From assembly GCA_023450085.1 (NCBI GenBank), contig JAEXHI010000037.1, forward strand, positions 1 through 64,000: DNA of 64,000 nucleotides, in the 5' to 3' direction. The position numbers and the translations under genes are program-made. The DNA is from Bacteroidota bacterium (GTDB lineage Bacteria > Bacteroidota > Bacteroidia > Sphingobacteriales > Sphingobacteriaceae). The notes below the pieces were generated by a model. That model was not told where the DNA came from. It worked only from the letters and a program-made list of their open reading frames with translations, and searched no databases. Shown in pieces: positions 42,194 to 50,527 of the stretch. Numbering within the stretch: the stretch's first letter is position 1; the number at the start of each line of letters is the position of its first letter.

Positions 42194-43144
42194 ATGAAGA
42201 GATATTTTTTTGTTATTATTTCACTGCTGTTTTTTGTTGAAGCCAAGGCCCAACAAATTCCTCGTTTCAATCCGGATACGATCAAAACAATCACCCTTGA
42301 TTCGGTGGTGAACATTAAGGCAAAGCGATTGAACATTGAAACTTTTATTGATGCCATTATCAATGACACCAGTTTCTACCAAGCTTTCCGTGATATGAAA
42401 AAATATACTTTCATTGCCGAAAATAGAGTATTTACCTATGATAAGAAAAATCAGGTAGATGGTCGTATTTATAGAAAAATACGCCATAATAATGATGGTC
42501 CATACAAAATGGAATATCTGGTGAAGGAAGATAATGGTAAACTGTATAAGAAGAACGGCAAATATCAGCTATATACGGTTGAAATGTTCGATTATATCTT
42601 CATGAATGCTTACAATACCGATTTCATGCCTAACTCAGCCCCAAGTGATGGAAAAGGTAAGAAAAGTACTAACGAAGGTTATAAGGATAAGCTAAAGACT
42701 TTGATCTTTAATCCTGGAAGACCGATTAAAGGTATTCCATTCATTGGTAGCAAAACGGAAATTTTTACAGCAAACATGCGCCAAAATTATGATTATACCT
42801 TTTACAGCGGAACGTATTTAGATTCCATTCCTGTTTATCGTTTTAAGGTTGCGGTAAAACCTGATTTATCCAAGTGGACCAAAGACGGCATTATGATCAA
42901 GGAATTGGTCACCATTTTCGATAAACGCAATTTTGAAATCCTAGGCCGTTACGTAGACATGAAGTATAGCAATATGCTATTTGATTTCGATGTGCAGATG
43001 AATATTGAGATGAGTTATTTTGATGACGTAAAACTGCCTACTAAAATTACTTATCAGGGCAACTGGGATTATCCATTTAAAAAAGAAGAAAGAGCTAGCT
43101 TTTTAGTGCTGCATAAAGATTATCGCTTGGGCAAAGACAAATAG
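42194..43144 (+). CDS. Exported protein of unknown function
   Basis: The 316-aa product has a signal peptide (ending VEAKAQ). It contains a beta-rich region with YKMEYLVKEDNGKLYKKNGKYQLYTVEMFDYIF-like strands and a long conserved-looking C-terminal half (TFYSGTYLDSIPVYRFKVAVKPDL, KELVTIFDKRNFEILGRYVDM and YFDDVKLPTKITYQGNW in outline). The pattern suggests an outer-membrane-associated or periplasmic beta protein. I do not recognise a named family. Its stop codon (43142-43144) abuts the stop of the convergent gene with no intervening base. Confidence 0.8.
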   Translation: MKRYFFVIISLLFFVEAKAQQIPRFNPDTIKTITLDSVVNIKAKRLNIETFIDAIINDTSFYQAFRDMKKYTFIAENRVFTYDKKNQVDGRIYRKIRHNNDGPYKMEYLVKEDNGKLYKKNGKYQLYTVEMFDYIFMNAYNTDFMPNSAPSDGKGKKSTNEGYKDKLKTLIFNPGRPIKGIPFIGSKTEIFTANMRQNYDYTFYSGTYLDSIPVYRFKVAVKPDLSKWTKDGIMIKELVTIFDKRNFEILGRYVDMKYSNMLFDFDVQMNIEMSYFDDVKLPTKITYQGNWDYPFKKEERASFLVLHKDYRLGKDK

Positions 43145-43648
43145 CTAAGGCTTCAAAGCAATATCGTTAACAATATACTTGCTTAGTTTTTGCGAGATAT
43201 TATTGTAATCTATGGTTTCTTTTTTAGAATCTATTTTAACTTCTGCACCGTGAATTACGTTGTGTAGAATCATACTTAAGCTCACTACTGCAGCGGTTCC
43301 GCCAATTCCAACTAATACGGCAACATTAGCATCATCAATGGATTGGGCAGCAACAATAGTTCCCACAGCCAAAGCTCCGGTAACTACGGCATAACCCACA
43401 TCACTTCGGTGTTTGTAAACTTTTATACGGTTTATTTTTTGGTAAGCAATGGGATGAGCAATGTCTTTTTTGTCAACCAATACCAATGCTGTTTCATTGA
43501 TGTCGGTAATTTTTCCGTGGATCTTTTGACTTCCTTCCACAAAAACTATTGCGGTAAAAGGTGCTCTTTTCTTTTGCGCAAAGCTAACATTTACAAATAG
43601 GAGCGTTAATAGAAGGGCAAGTGAAGATTTGGCCAATAATTTCATCAT
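43145..43648 (-). CDS. Exported hypothetical protein with hydrophobic central segment
   Basis: The 167-aa product begins with a signal peptide (MKLLAKSSLALLLTLLFVNVSFAQ). It then has a short beta region (FTAIVFVEGSQKIHGKITDIN, ALVLVDKKDIAHPIAYQKINRI), a hydrophobic Gly/Ala-rich stretch (YAVVTGALAVGTIVA... and VAVLVGIGGTAAVVSLSMIL) and a polar end. No family is recognised. I chose the start at 43648 (or 43645) because a consensus -7 box at 43670-43677 lies inside the longer frame. Convergent with the gene at 42194. Confidence 0.7.
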   Translation of the reverse strand: MMKLLAKSSLALLLTLLFVNVSFAQKKRAPFTAIVFVEGSQKIHGKITDINETALVLVDKKDIAHPIAYQKINRIKVYKHRSDVGYAVVTGALAVGTIVAAQSIDDANVAVLVGIGGTAAVVSLSMILHNVIHGAEVKIDSKKETIDYNNISQKLSKYIVNDIALKP

Positions 43649-43669
43649 TATAGGATCGAAAAATTTACT

Positions 43670-43677
43670 CAAAGATA
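43670..43677 (-). promoter_or_regulatory. Putative -7 promoter element of the gene at 43145
   Basis: On the minus strand TATCTTTG matches TAnnTTTG exactly and predicts a short leader (about 18 nt) before the ATG at 43648. No -33 TTG at the usual spacing. Confidence 0.45.
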
Positions 43678-43742
43678 GGAAATAAAAGCGATGTTGATAT
43701 TTACCCTCAAACAATTAACTTTAATGCATTAAAAATTGACGG

Positions 43743-44405
43743 ATGAAAACCTTTTTTAAACTATCAGTAATGGCATGTGCCATTTTTCTTCTAATAGCTA
43801 TGAAATCTAATCGTAAACGTGTGGTGTTTTTTGGAGACTCTATTACCCAACAAGGAGGTACAAAAGCAAATGGTTACATCAACGTGCTAAAGAAACAAGT
43901 GGATACCAATAAACTTGAGTTGATTGGCGCTGGTATCGGCGGCAATAAAGTTTACGATTTGTATTTGCGTTTAGAGGATGATGTGCTATCGAAAAAACCT
44001 GATTTGGTATTCATTTACGTAGGCATTAATGATGTGTGGCACAAACAAACCTCAAAAACAGGAACAGATTATCCTAAATACATCAAGTTTTACCAAGCAT
44101 TAATTGACAAAATCAAAGCTACTGGTAGTAAGGTCGTATTGTGTACGCCATCAGTAATTGGAGAGAAAAAAGCCGGAGCTAATGAAATGGATGCCGAATT
44201 GGAAAAGTATTCGACAGGTATTAGGGAATTGGCGACTAAAAACAATCTTCAGCTTTGCGATTTAAGAAAGGCCTTTGCCAGCTACGAAGAAAAGAATAAT
44301 GCGCAGGATTTAGAAAAAGGAATTTTAACTACCGACCGTGTGCACTTAAACGACCAAGGCAATTTATTTGTGGCTGAACAGATGTTGCCTTTTGTTAAGC
44401 TGTAA
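43743..44405 (+). CDS. SGNH/GDSL-type hydrolase
   Basis: The 220-aa product has an N-terminal hydrophobic signal (KLSVMACAIFLLIAM) and an SGNH fold: block I FFGDSITQQG with the nucleophile Ser33, block II with GAGIGGNKV, block III VGINDVWH with the oxyanion Asn, and block V DRVHLND with the catalytic Asp/His. Family members are esterases or lipases acting on acyl or acetyl groups, often on polysaccharides. All catalytic residues are present. No sugar-degradation gene is close by. Confidence 0.9.
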   Translation: MKTFFKLSVMACAIFLLIAMKSNRKRVVFFGDSITQQGGTKANGYINVLKKQVDTNKLELIGAGIGGNKVYDLYLRLEDDVLSKKPDLVFIYVGINDVWHKQTSKTGTDYPKYIKFYQALIDKIKATGSKVVLCTPSVIGEKKAGANEMDAELEKYSTGIRELATKNNLQLCDLRKAFASYEEKNNAQDLEKGILTTDRVHLNDQGNLFVAEQMLPFVKL

Positions 44406-44474
44406 GAGATAGGGGATCTGCGCTATCAGGAAATTTTCTTTCGGATGGCGCAGATTTCTGACATTTCTTAGCGG

Positions 44475-44502
44475 TTGAAGATGGTAAAAAATGCTAAATT
44501 TG
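44475..44502 (+). promoter_or_regulatory. Bacteroidota-type promoter of dnaG
   Basis: TTG at 44475-44477 is followed 17 bp later by TAAATTTG at 44495-44502, matching the -33/-7 consensus. The predicted leader before the dnaG ATG at 44533 is about 25 nt. Confidence 0.65.
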
Positions 44503-44532
44503 AAGTCCCGTTTAGGAAAGGATTAGCGAGCA

Positions 44533-46497
44533 ATGATTACAGCAGAAACCATAGAGAAAATTAAGGAAACCGCACGAATAGAGGAAGTGGTTGGTGATTT
44601 CGTGCACCTTAAAAAGCGTGGTTCAAGCTTAATTGGTAATTGTCCTTTCCACGGCGAAAAAACACCGTCATTTCACGTTTCGGTTAATAAAGGCATTTAC
44701 AAATGTTTTGGATGCGGGGTAGCTGGTGATTCAGTACGTTTTGTAATGGATCATGAGAAATATACCTATCCAGAAGCCTTAAAATATCTTGCTACCAAAT
44801 ACAATATTGAGGTTGAAGAAACCGTAGAAAGTAAGGAGCAGATTGAACTGAATAGTGCAAGAGAGAGTCTTTACATTGTTTCGCAGTTTGCAGCCAACTA
44901 TTTCGAAGAGCAGCTTTGGAACAGCGACGACGGTAAAGCCATTGGTCTTAGCTATTTTAAGGAACGTGGTTTTAGGGAAGACATTATCAAGAAATTCAAC
45001 TTGGGCTACTCGCCCGATGTTTGGGATGCGCTTACGCTGGAAGCAGTTAAAAACCAACATGCCGAGGAATATCTAGAAAAAACAGGTCTTTCCATCAGAA
45101 ATGATAAAGGAAAGCTTTACGATAGGTTCCGTGGACGTGTGATGTTCCCTATCCACAACTTTACCGGTAGGGTTATTGGTTTTGGCGGACGTACTTTAAA
45201 AACAGATAAAAACGTACCTAAATACGTTAACTCTCCAGAGAGCGATATCTACCACAAATCTAATGTGCTGTATGGTTTGTACCATGCCAAAAAAGCCATT
45301 CGCGATCAGGATAACTGCTATTTGGTAGAAGGTTACGCCGACGTTTTAGCGGTTCATCAGGCCTATATTGAAAACGTTGTGGCCTCTTCAGGGACCTCAT
45401 TGACTATTGAACAGATCAAGCTCATTAGTAGGTTTACCCAAAACGTTACCATTTTATATGATGGTGATGCGGCTGGGATCAAGGCTTCTTTGCGTGGGCT
45501 TGATATGATTTTGGAGGAGGGACTAAACGTAAAGGTCGTTTCTTTTCCTGATGGTGATGACCCCGATTCGTACATGCACAAAGTTGGTGCTGGTGCGTTT
45601 AAAACCTACATTGAAGAGCAGCGGCAAGATTTTATCCTATACAAAGCCAATATTTTGTTGGCCGAAGCAGGGAAAGATCCAATTAAACGGGCAGGCATCA
45701 TTAGGGATATTGTAGAGAGTATTGCCAAAATACCTGACAATATTAAAGCCTCAGTTTTTGTAAGAGAGTGTAGTCATCTTTTAGAAATAGAGGAGAGGGT
45801 ATTACTTACAGAGCTAAATGCCATTAAACTGGCTAAGAGTAAAAAGGCGGCAGCTCCTACAGCGCCAAAACCTTCAAGCTTCGGTCATCCGGATATGCCA
45901 CCTGATGATCTTTTTGCGGAAGAAGGACCCTCGGATATACCAACTCAAATTGCTACTGAGCAAATCAGTTCCGATCTTTTACAGGAGCATGAAATAGTGA
46001 GGCTTTTACTCACCTTTGGTCATGAGTTGGCTACATGGGAACAAACTGATAATATGTATGTAGGCTCATTCATTATCCAAAATCTTAGCGATGTTACTTT
46101 TGATAATGAGATGTGCAATCGGGTGATTGATCATTATCGTACTGAATTGGAGAATGGGCAGTTGCCTACCATCAATCAGTTTTTAAGAAGTGAGGATGGA
46201 GATATTGCTAATTTGGCCATCACTTTAACCACATCACCATACAGCTTGAGCGAAAATTGGTTGAACAAGCATCAAATTTACGTTAAAGATGAAAGCCAAA
46301 ATATTAAGGCAGCAGTACTTGGCGGCTTGTATCACCTTAAAAAGCGCAAAGTAGATAAAATGCTTGTTGATTTGATGAACCAAATGAAAGATGAACGTGA
46401 TGAAGTTAATCTTGAGGCATTGCAAGGGCGCTTTATGCAAGTCAAAAATGTGGAGCGTACCATTTCAAAGTTTTTGGGTTCGGTAATCGTCAAGTAA
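44533..46497 (+). CDS. dnaG: DNA primase
   Basis: DnaG makes RNA primers for DNA replication. The 654-aa product has the N-terminal CHC2 zinc finger (C37, H40, C58, C61; CPFHGEKTPSF and KCFGCG), the core with FRGRVMFPIHN, and a TOPRIM domain with the acidic motif VEGYADV at about 266 and the metal-binding YDGDAAG near 308-315. The C-terminal helical domain, which should bind the DnaB helicase, ends with TISKFLGSVIV. A consensus promoter precedes it. The yraN gene lies 89 bp downstream. Length and motifs are typical. Confidence 0.96.
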   Translation: MITAETIEKIKETARIEEVVGDFVHLKKRGSSLIGNCPFHGEKTPSFHVSVNKGIYKCFGCGVAGDSVRFVMDHEKYTYPEALKYLATKYNIEVEETVESKEQIELNSARESLYIVSQFAANYFEEQLWNSDDGKAIGLSYFKERGFREDIIKKFNLGYSPDVWDALTLEAVKNQHAEEYLEKTGLSIRNDKGKLYDRFRGRVMFPIHNFTGRVIGFGGRTLKTDKNVPKYVNSPESDIYHKSNVLYGLYHAKKAIRDQDNCYLVEGYADVLAVHQAYIENVVASSGTSLTIEQIKLISRFTQNVTILYDGDAAGIKASLRGLDMILEEGLNVKVVSFPDGDDPDSYMHKVGAGAFKTYIEEQRQDFILYKANILLAEAGKDPIKRAGIIRDIVESIAKIPDNIKASVFVRECSHLLEIEERVLLTELNAIKLAKSKKAAAPTAPKPSSFGHPDMPPDDLFAEEGPSDIPTQIATEQISSDLLQEHEIVRLLLTFGHELATWEQTDNMYVGSFIIQNLSDVTFDNEMCNRVIDHYRTELENGQLPTINQFLRSEDGDIANLAITLTTSPYSLSENWLNKHQIYVKDESQNIKAAVLGGLYHLKKRKVDKMLVDLMNQMKDERDEVNLEALQGRFMQVKNVERTISKFLGSVIVK

Positions 46498-46586
46498 TGA
46501 TTGAATAATAAAGTGAGTGACTGATTGAATTAGTTATATGAAGGGTACTTACTCATTCAAAACTCAATCATTCAAAATTTCAAAAA

Positions 46587-46952
46587 ATGGCTATTCACAA
46601 CGACAGAGGCAAGGCTGGTGAAAAAGCAGCAGTACAGTTTCTCCAAGAAAAAGGATATGAAATTTTGGACGAAAACTGGACTTTCGGTAAAGCCGAAGTA
46701 GATATTGTTGCGCTTCATTCAAATACCATTATCTTTATAGAAGTTAAAACACGCAGTTCGATTGCTTTTGGGATGCCCGAAGATTTTGTAAGTGTAGCTA
46801 AGCAGCGACAATTAGAGCTGGCCTCACAAGCTTACATCGATATTATGGATCATCAAGGCGAAATCAGGTTTGATGTAATTGCGGTGCTTTTAACCAAAAA
46901 TAACACGTTTAACATCAACCATATCGAAGATGCTTTTTGGCCCTACACGTAA
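46587..46952 (+). CDS. YraN/UPF0102-family nuclease-like protein
   Basis: The 121-aa protein has the PD-(D/E)XK-like signature of the YraN family: GEKAAVQFLQEKGYEILDENW, then EVDIVALHSNTIIFIEVKTRSS with the Asp...Glu-X-Lys triad. It is thought to be a Holliday-junction-like nuclease, but its role is unproven. Its last 23 bp overlap the start of the glutaminyl cyclotransferase gene in a different frame, so the two are co-transcribed. Confidence 0.9.
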   Translation: MAIHNDRGKAGEKAAVQFLQEKGYEILDENWTFGKAEVDIVALHSNTIIFIEVKTRSSIAFGMPEDFVSVAKQRQLELASQAYIDIMDHQGEIRFDVIAVLLTKNNTFNINHIEDAFWPYT

Positions 46953-48006
46953 AATATCAATCCTTATATTAGGATGTATTTCTCTTTTTCAGTTTGCCTG
47001 TAATAACAAGGTAGCTAATTACATTACTTTTAAAAACCCGTTGCAGGGTGAGAGTTTTCACGCTGGAAAACCTGTTAAGGTGGAACTTGACATCCCCGAA
47101 AAAACGGAAGTACAAAACATTAGCTATTTGATAGATGGAAAACCATTTGCGGAGAAAAATACCAAGGAGTTTGTTTGGTTAGATACGCAGAATTTACCGT
47201 TGGGCTATAGAATGCTCACGGCCATTGTAAAAGCAGGTAGCCAGATAGATACCATTACCAATAACATCATTTTAACCACTGATAAGAAACCAGAAAAGTT
47301 AAAATATACTTTAGTGAATACCTTTCCTCATGATACTTCTTCTTATACACAAGGTTTAAGTTTTGTAGAGGGTAAGCTTTTGGAAAGTACAGGACGTAAA
47401 GGTTTTTCTCAATTACGCTGGGTTAATTTAACTACTGGAAAAGCCATTAAATCGGTTCCGTTAAAACCTGAATATTTTGGCGAGGGATCTGTAAAAGTTG
47501 GTAACAAAATCATTGTGCTCACTTGGCAGGAAAATGTAGGTTTGGTATATGATGCCGCTTCATTGCAAGAGATTAGTACTTTCCCTTATCAAAGTAGCGC
47601 CGAAGGTTGGGGACTTACTTACGACGGAAAGCAATTGTTACGTAGTGACGGCTCTAACCGAATTTGGAAAATGAATGCCGAAAGCTACAAAGAGGAAGGG
47701 TTTATTGAAGTTTACGACAACAAAGGTCCGGTAGAGCGTTTAAATGAGTTGGAATATATTGATGGAAAGCTGTACGCTAATGTTTACGGATCTAACAGGA
47801 TTGTTATTGTGGATTTGAAAACAGGTGTGGTAGAGGCAGAGATAGATCTATCTAAATTGGTGCCTAAAAACTATTTCAAAACAGATGAAGAAATTGGTAA
47901 TAATGTATTGAATGGTATTGCTTATGACACCGTTAACAGACGTTTATTTGTAACAGGAAAAAAATGGCCAAACCTGTTTGAGATAAAGTTGGATAAGAAT
48001 AAGTAA
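46930..48006 (+). CDS. Glutaminyl-peptide cyclotransferase
   Basis: The 358-aa product is an exported lipoprotein (hydrophobic SILILGCISLFQFAC signal, probable lipid Cys in FQFAC) with an N-terminal Ig-like beta region (about 25-125) and a C-terminal plant/bacterial-type glutamine cyclotransferase beta-propeller: FPHDTSSYTQGLSFV, LLESTGRKGFSQLRWV, YFGEGSVKVGNKIIVLTWQE in outline, SAEGWGLTYDGKQL, LNELEYIDGKLYANVY and VLNGIAYD. It converts N-terminal glutamine to pyroglutamate in secreted proteins. The start overlaps yraN by 23 bp. It is a single-domain enzyme with an extra N-terminal domain. Confidence 0.93.
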   Translation: MLFGPTRKISILILGCISLFQFACNNKVANYITFKNPLQGESFHAGKPVKVELDIPEKTEVQNISYLIDGKPFAEKNTKEFVWLDTQNLPLGYRMLTAIVKAGSQIDTITNNIILTTDKKPEKLKYTLVNTFPHDTSSYTQGLSFVEGKLLESTGRKGFSQLRWVNLTTGKAIKSVPLKPEYFGEGSVKVGNKIIVLTWQENVGLVYDAASLQEISTFPYQSSAEGWGLTYDGKQLLRSDGSNRIWKMNAESYKEEGFIEVYDNKGPVERLNELEYIDGKLYANVYGSNRIVIVDLKTGVVEAEIDLSKLVPKNYFKTDEEIGNNVLNGIAYDTVNRRLFVTGKKWPNLFEIKLDKNK

Positions 48007-48028
48007 TTGGTAAATGTAAAAATACGTT

Positions 48029-48084
48029 ATTGCGAGGTACGAAGCAATCTTAAAGCATTATGGGATTGCTTCGTACCTCGCAAT
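48029..48084. repeat. Perfect 21-bp palindromic interspersed element
   Basis: The 21-bp arm at 48029-48049 (core GCGAGGTACGAAGCAATC) is the exact reverse complement of 48064-48084, around a 14-bp loop. The words are those of an intergenic repeat common in Bacteroidota; the decayed element near 26770 shares them. It lies between the cyclotransferase and the convergent DUF4251 gene and could fold into a strong hairpin in either transcript. Confidence 0.8.
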
Positions 48085-48106
48085 GACGTCAAATGTAAGG
48101 AGTTCT

Positions 48107-48631
48107 TTACTTATCTCCGTTCTCTTTTAAATAACCCTGATAGGTAACAGACTGCTTATTATTGCTGTTCAGTGAGAGGGTTGCGTAGCCATTGTCGCTA
48201 ATATTAAAAGCCAAGCGGTAATTTTCCTTGGCATCTTTAGTTTCAATTACAGTGTCCCATCCATGTTTTTTGCCTTTGGTAGACTTATATTCAAACTTTT
48301 TAGAATTGAATTTTACCCCAGCATCATCTTGGTTAATTGGTGCAGAAAAAGATCTGCCGTAGTAAGGCAAGTAAGCAATAACACTGTCTGGTGTTACCTT
48401 CACCTCATAATAAGTTTCTGTCAAATTAATGACGCCTCCTTGCATAGCCCCGGGCATTTTACTCATTACCCTGTTGATGTCTTGAGTATTTAAAGGGGTT
48501 ACCGATCTAGCTACAAAAGTGTAGGTCTTGGCCTCCACAATTTTTGTAGTAGTTGCTTTGTCTGTTTGGGCGACTGCATTTAGCCCACTAAAGGCTAATG
48601 CAGTAACTAATAATGTTTTTAACCTATTCAT
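48107..48631 (-). CDS. DUF4251 exported protein
   Basis: The 174-aa product has a signal peptide (ending AVAQ) and the DUF4251 layout: YTFVARSVTPLNTQDINRVMSK-like start, TETYYEVKVTPDSVIAYLPYYGRSF in outline (LPYYGR is the clearest word), KGKKHGWDTVIETKD and YATLSLNSNNKQSVTYQGYL. Function of this family is unknown; it is found in many Bacteroidota as an exported protein. It lies convergent with the cyclotransferase gene, with the 21-bp palindrome between them. Confidence 0.85.
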   Translation of the reverse strand: MNRLKTLLVTALAFSGLNAVAQTDKATTTKIVEAKTYTFVARSVTPLNTQDINRVMSKMPGAMQGGVINLTETYYEVKVTPDSVIAYLPYYGRSFSAPINQDDAGVKFNSKKFEYKSTKGKKHGWDTVIETKDAKENYRLAFNISDNGYATLSLNSNNKQSVTYQGYLKENGDK

Positions 48632-48716
48632 ATCTGTGCATTTTTATATCAATTTATAACTATGATGAACAAAATAAGTAAAATCCATAACCACTTTTAT
48701 CACCCGTTTAGGGTGA

Positions 48717-50363
48717 TTATTTCCAAGTTTTGTACTGATTAATCAGTCCGTTGGTAGATGAATCATGAGAATCTACAGGTTCATTCCCTTTCAATTCTGG
48801 TTGTATTTTCTGTGCAAGTTGTTTGCCTAGTTCTACACCCCATTGGTCGAAACTGAAGATATTCCAGATAATGCCTTGTACAAAAATCTTATGTTCGTAA
48901 ACTGCAATTAAACTTCCTAAGCTATATGGAGTTACTTTTTTCAATAAAATAGAGTTGGTAGGTCTGTTGCCTTCAAAAACCTTGAAAGGAGCAAGTTTGG
49001 CAATTTCATCGTGTGTTTTACCTGCTTTGGTCAATTCAGCTACCACCTCTTCCTCATCCTTACCATTCATTAACGCCTCTGTTTGTGCAAAGAAGTTTGA
49101 AAGTAAAATAGGATGATGATCACCCAAAGGGTTTAAACTTTGTGCAGGAGCAATAAAATCAGAAGGGATTAATTTAGTGCCTTGGTGAATCAACTGATAA
49201 AAAGCATGTTGTCCATTGGTGCCAGGCTCTCCCCAAATAACTGGGCCAGTTTCATACATTACAATTTCACCGTTGCGATCAACGTATTTACCATTGCTTT
49301 CCATATCTCCTTGTTGGAAATAAGCTGCAAAGCGATGCAAGTATTGGTCGTATGGTAAAATAGCTTGTGTTTCGGCACCAAAGAAATTGATATACCAAAC
49401 CCCTAACATTCCTAAAATCACTGGAACGTTCTCTTCAAAAGAAACGGTTGAAAAGTGTTTGTCAGTAGCATGTGCACCTGCTAATAGTTGTTTAAAGTTG
49501 TCGAAACCAATTCCCAAGCTGATCGATAATCCAATGGCACTCCATAATGAATAACGACCACCTACCCAATCCCAAAATTCGAACATGTTTTCGGTGTCAA
49601 TGCCAAAAGCAGCAACATCTTTAGCATTGGTAGATAATGCTGCAAAATGTTTCGCAATGTCTGTTTCGGCAGCGCCTTGGTTAAGGAACCAGCTTCTTGC
49701 CGTGTTGGCATTGCTCATGGTTTCTTGGGTGGTGAATGTTTTTGAAGCTACTAAAAACAAGGTCGTTTCAGGATCTACCACTTTTAGTGTCTCTGCTATA
49801 TGCGTACCATCAACATTAGAAACAAAGTGTAAGTTCAGTCTCGTTTTATAATGTTTTAAAGCTTCGGTAACCATTACAGGTCCTAGGTCGGAGCCGCCAA
49901 TACCAATGTTTACTACGTCGGTAATTTGTTTGCCAGTGTAGCCTTTCCATTCCCCAGAAATAATAGCGTTGCTAAATTTTTCCATCTTGGCCAAAACCGC
50001 ATTCACTTCAGGCATTACATCTTTCCCATCTACTAAAATAGGTGCGTTGCTTTGGTTACGCAAAGCGATGTGGAGTACTTCACGGCCTTCAGTCTCATTG
50101 ATTTTTTCGCCGTTGAACATTGCCTTTATCGCTTCATCTAGTTTACATTCTTTAGCCAACTGGATAAGTAGGGCCATCGTTTCGTCGTTGATCCTGTTTT
50201 TCGAGTAATCAAATAAAATATCCTCAAACAATACCGAGAATTTATTGAAACGTTCAGGGTCTTCCGCAAATAGGGCTTTAATGTCCGTTTGGTTAATGTT
50301 GATATAATGGTCGGCTAAATATTGATAAGCCTTTGTCGTCGTGAAATTGATTTTTGGCAACAT
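48717..50363 (-). CDS. pgi: Glucose-6-phosphate isomerase
   Basis: Pgi interconverts glucose-6-phosphate and fructose-6-phosphate in glycolysis. The 548-aa product has the two family signatures: GGSDLGPVMVTEALKHY (after VVNIGIGGSDLGP) and the C-terminal block SFDQWGVELGKQLA. The active-site residues sit in FTTQETMSNA, DWVGGRYSLWSAIGLS and the catalytic Glu region GQHAFYQLIHQGT. I chose the ATG at 50363 (MLPKINFTTT); the frame extends upstream to 50396 but the extra residues are not typical. A single gene. Confidence 0.96.
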   Translation of the reverse strand: MLPKINFTTTKAYQYLADHYININQTDIKALFAEDPERFNKFSVLFEDILFDYSKNRINDETMALLIQLAKECKLDEAIKAMFNGEKINETEGREVLHIALRNQSNAPILVDGKDVMPEVNAVLAKMEKFSNAIISGEWKGYTGKQITDVVNIGIGGSDLGPVMVTEALKHYKTRLNLHFVSNVDGTHIAETLKVVDPETTLFLVASKTFTTQETMSNANTARSWFLNQGAAETDIAKHFAALSTNAKDVAAFGIDTENMFEFWDWVGGRYSLWSAIGLSISLGIGFDNFKQLLAGAHATDKHFSTVSFEENVPVILGMLGVWYINFFGAETQAILPYDQYLHRFAAYFQQGDMESNGKYVDRNGEIVMYETGPVIWGEPGTNGQHAFYQLIHQGTKLIPSDFIAPAQSLNPLGDHHPILLSNFFAQTEALMNGKDEEEVVAELTKAGKTHDEIAKLAPFKVFEGNRPTNSILLKKVTPYSLGSLIAVYEHKIFVQGIIWNIFSFDQWGVELGKQLAQKIQPELKGNEPVDSHDSSTNGLINQYKTWK

Positions 50364-50423
50364 ATAATAGGGTTTTTTAGTCTTGTAAAAATACAAATCT
50401 GTAAGTTAAATGTTCGTTAATAA

Positions 50424-50492
50424 AGCCACAGATGTGCAGATATTTTATATTTAGATGATGATTCTAAAGAAATCATTGGTGTATCTGTGGCT
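50424..50492. repeat. Inverted-repeat element with AGCCACAGAT arms
   Basis: AGCCACAGAT at 50424-50433 is exactly complementary to 50483-50492. The left arm continues GTGCAGAT, so it reads CCAC-AGAT-GTGC-AGAT, the same plan as the other CCAC-X-ACAC-X arms in this window. It lies in the divergent gap between pgi and the secreted amidohydrolase. Confidence 0.65.
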
Positions 50493-50527
50493 AAAATAAG
50501 CTATCTTGTATGCAAACCTAAACTAAG

